NCBI GenBank assembly: GCA_946183625.1
Contig: CAMHCL010000062.1
Span: 1-8,642 of the forward strand
Reading direction: 5' to 3'
From: an uncultured Lachnospiraceae bacterium
Lineage (GTDB): Bacteria; Bacillota; Clostridia; Lachnospirales; Lachnospiraceae
Length of the DNA: 8,642 bases
Part shown: positions 7,380-8,642 of the stretch, piece by piece
Layout of the letters: each line of letters opens with the position of its first letter
How positions within the stretch are numbered: position 1 is the first letter of the stretch
Made by a program: the position numbers and the translations under genes
Notes under the pieces: model-generated
Databases searched by the model: none
What the model was told of the DNA's origin: nothing
Seen by the model: only the letters and a program-made list of their open reading frames with translations

Positions 7380-8081
7380 CTATTCTGCTTTAATTACTGT
7401 TCCTATCTTCTCGCCTTCTACTGCTCTGACGATTGAGTCTTCTTCATTAAGTCCGAAGAGAAGCATAGGAAGATGATTCTCCATTGCCAGAACTGCTGAC
7501 GCCAGGTCAATAACACCAAGCTTCTTATCAACTATATCTGACATGTACATTTCATCAAACTTAACTGCATTTGGATTAGTCTTTGGATCACTGTCGTAAA
7601 CTCCATCGATTGCCTTTGCAGAAAGAATATAATCACATTTTGTCTCAACTGCCCTGAGTACAGCAGCCATATCTGTTGAGAAGTATGGATGTCCTGTTCC
7701 TCCTGCGAAGAAAACAATGTCACCCTTTTCGAGATATTCTATAGCCTTATCTCTGACGTAAAGCTCTGATACATCACCGATCGCATAAGGGGTCATAACA
7801 TGACAAGTCATTCCCTCTCTGGAAAAGCAATCAGCTGCATATATAGCATTCATAACAGTTGCAAGCATACCTATCTGGTCTGCTTTCACCCTGTCCATAT
7901 CATTGGATGTTCTTCCACGCCAGAAATTACCGCCGCCGATAACAACTCCTATCTGAATACCCTTATCACTTACCTTCTTAACTTCAGCAGCGACTCTACT
8001 CACCTCTGCTTCTGAGAAACCCTTTCCGTTCTCTCCAAGAGCCTCTCCACTTAGCTTCAGAAGTATTCTGTTCATCTTCAT
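7380..8081 (-). CDS. pyrH: UMP kinase (uridylate kinase)
   Basis: PyrH phosphorylates UMP to UDP with ATP, feeding pyrimidine nucleotides and UDP-sugars for wall synthesis. It belongs to the amino-acid-kinase fold and acts as a cytosolic hexamer in studied bacteria. The 233 residues show KLSGEAL (9-15), VIGGGNFWRGR (47-57), ADQIGMLATVMNA (67-79), GGTGHPYFSTD (127-137) and KAIDGVYDSDPK (156-167), all expected of bacterial UMP kinases. AGGGAGG lies 6 nt before ATG 8081; an alternative in-frame ATG at 8075 is less well spaced. The gene ends in tandem in-frame stops, TAG-TAA. It stands before frr as usual, but the gene ahead of it is a bactofilin rather than tsf. Confidence 0.97.
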   Translation of the reverse strand: MKMNRILLKLSGEALGENGKGFSEAEVSRVAAEVKKVSDKGIQIGVVIGGGNFWRGRTSNDMDRVKADQIGMLATVMNAIYAADCFSREGMTCHVMTPYAIGDVSELYVRDKAIEYLEKGDIVFFAGGTGHPYFSTDMAAVLRAVETKCDYILSAKAIDGVYDSDPKTNPNAVKFDEMYMSDIVDKKLGVIDLASAVLAMENHLPMLLFGLNEEDSIVRAVEGEKIGTVIKAE

Positions 8082-8087
8082 ATCATG

Positions 8088-8094
8088 CCTCCCT
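8088..8094 (-). promoter_or_regulatory. Ribosome binding site of pyrH
   Basis: AGGGAGG on the minus strand, 6 nt before ATG 8081 and 12 nt before the second in-frame ATG at 8075, so the first ATG is favoured. It lies in the 51-nt gap after the bactofilin gene, which shows no convincing promoter or terminator. Confidence 0.75.
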
Positions 8095-8132
8095 GTAGTA
8101 TCTGTGTAATAGTAAAATGTACTGAATCCTCT

Positions 8133-8642
8133 TTACACTTCTTCAATGCTTTCGAGATTTTCAACATCACTTTCGCCATTTCCAACTTCTTCGATGCCTT
8201 CTGTGAAGAACTTCTTTATGTCTTCATCAACACCGGTCTGATGACACGAACCATTTACTATCGCACCATTATTTATCTGGATAGATTTAGAAGTTATATT
8301 GCCGACTATTACAGCAGTAGAATCAACTATTACAGAACCCTCAACAACTATATCTCCCTTAACAGCACCTGCTATAAGAGCAGAATCTGCTGTGATATCA
8401 CCAATTGATATGGTTCCTGCACCAATCTTTACATTGCCTGTTGAAGTGATCTTGCCAGCGATGTGCGCCTTATTAGCATACAGGTCACCTGTTTCAATAT
8501 CACCATTTACTCTGCCGCCAAGAATAGTCTTGCCAGTACATTTCACATCACCTTCTACACGTCCGAGGATTTCTACATCACCCTCTACTTCCAGATTACC
8601 CATGATAACTGTCTTCTGTGTGATGTATGTTGTATCATCTGA
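8133..8642 (-). CDS. Bactofilin family (polymer-forming cytoskeletal) protein, 5' end missing at right edge
   Basis: The 169 visible residues are built almost wholly of short Gly/Val/Ile repeats of the bactofilin (DUF583) right-handed beta-helix, with recurring units such as VEGDV, VNGDI, IAGKI, SIGDI, VKGDI and IVGNI. Bactofilins polymerise without nucleotide into filaments near the membrane and organise cell-wall enzymes or other polar structures in the species studied. An acidic, probably disordered tail of about 30 residues follows the helix (from VDEDIKKFF to the end). An ATG at 8603 could look like the start, but the frame continues open to the window edge (reading DDTTYITQKTVI before it), and that segment looks like the normal first strand of the domain, so the true start is outside. 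It lies 51 nt ahead of pyrH on the same strand. Its role here is unknown. Confidence 0.88.
   Translation of the reverse strand, partial: SDDTTYITQKTVIMGNLEVEGDVEILGRVEGDVKCTGKTILGGRVNGDIETGDLYANKAHIAGKITSTGNVKIGAGTISIGDITADSALIAGAVKGDIVVEGSVIVDSTAVIVGNITSKSIQINNGAIVNGSCHQTGVDEDIKKFFTEGIEEVGNGESDVENLESIEEV

Larger units (their letters stand above)
1..8642 (-). other. Probable co-transcribed cell-envelope and growth gene cluster
   Basis: Nine genes run on one strand with successive gaps of 51, 71, 1, 3, 20, 2, 70 and 4 nt, and I find no intrinsic terminator between them. This supports one long transcript, or nested transcripts with internal starts I cannot identify. The pyrH-to-polC order is a conserved Firmicutes arrangement; the leading bactofilin is the unusual member. 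There is no stretch over 100 nt without a gene. Confidence 0.7.

Noticed and set aside
8082..8132. Possible promoter for pyrH (TACTAT as a -10 box)
   Set aside because: The hexamer at the right spacing upstream (TGTAAA) matches the -35 consensus at only about three positions; not enough to call.

Overview
The window is a piece of a low-to-mid GC Firmicutes chromosome, most likely a Clostridia member of the Lachnospiraceae type. The reasons are: a PolC-type replicative polymerase (a Firmicutes hallmark), the Clostridia-style order pyrH-frr-uppS-cdsA-dxr-rseP-ispG-polC, good AGGAGG-type ribosome binding sites, and heavy use of ATA (Ile) and AGA/AGG (Arg) codons. The family-level placement is inference from gene order and codon use; no 16S or other marker is present.

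Everything that codes lies on the minus strand, so the genes are read from the right edge to the left. In transcription order they are: a bactofilin-type cytoskeletal protein whose start lies beyond the right edge (8642-8133); UMP kinase pyrH (8081-7380); ribosome recycling factor frr (7308-6766); undecaprenyl diphosphate synthase uppS (6764-6054); CDP-diacylglycerol synthase cdsA (6050-5214); DXP reductoisomerase dxr (5193-4027); site-2 protease rseP (4024-2975); HMB-PP synthase ispG (2904-1846); and the first 613 codons of polC (1841 to the left edge). Gaps are 1 to 71 nt and no intrinsic terminator is visible, so this looks like one long transcription unit or a few overlapping ones. No mobile element, CRISPR array, tRNA or rRNA is present.

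The genes work as a growth cassette. Dxr and IspG are two steps of the MEP route to isoprenoid precursors. UppS uses those precursors to make the C55 carrier for peptidoglycan and wall polymers. CdsA makes the CDP-DAG precursor of phospholipids. RseP is a membrane protease. PyrH supplies UDP for nucleotides and for UDP-sugars of the wall. Frr recycles ribosomes, and PolC replicates the chromosome.

This is mostly an ordinary housekeeping region and I find no convincing new system. The points worth a second look are the bactofilin gene directly ahead of pyrH, where rpsB-tsf are often found; an exact 11-bp inverted repeat inside the start of polC; and a GC-rich hairpin between pyrH and frr. The two edge genes are easily missed or mis-started because one has no stop codon and the other no start codon inside the window.
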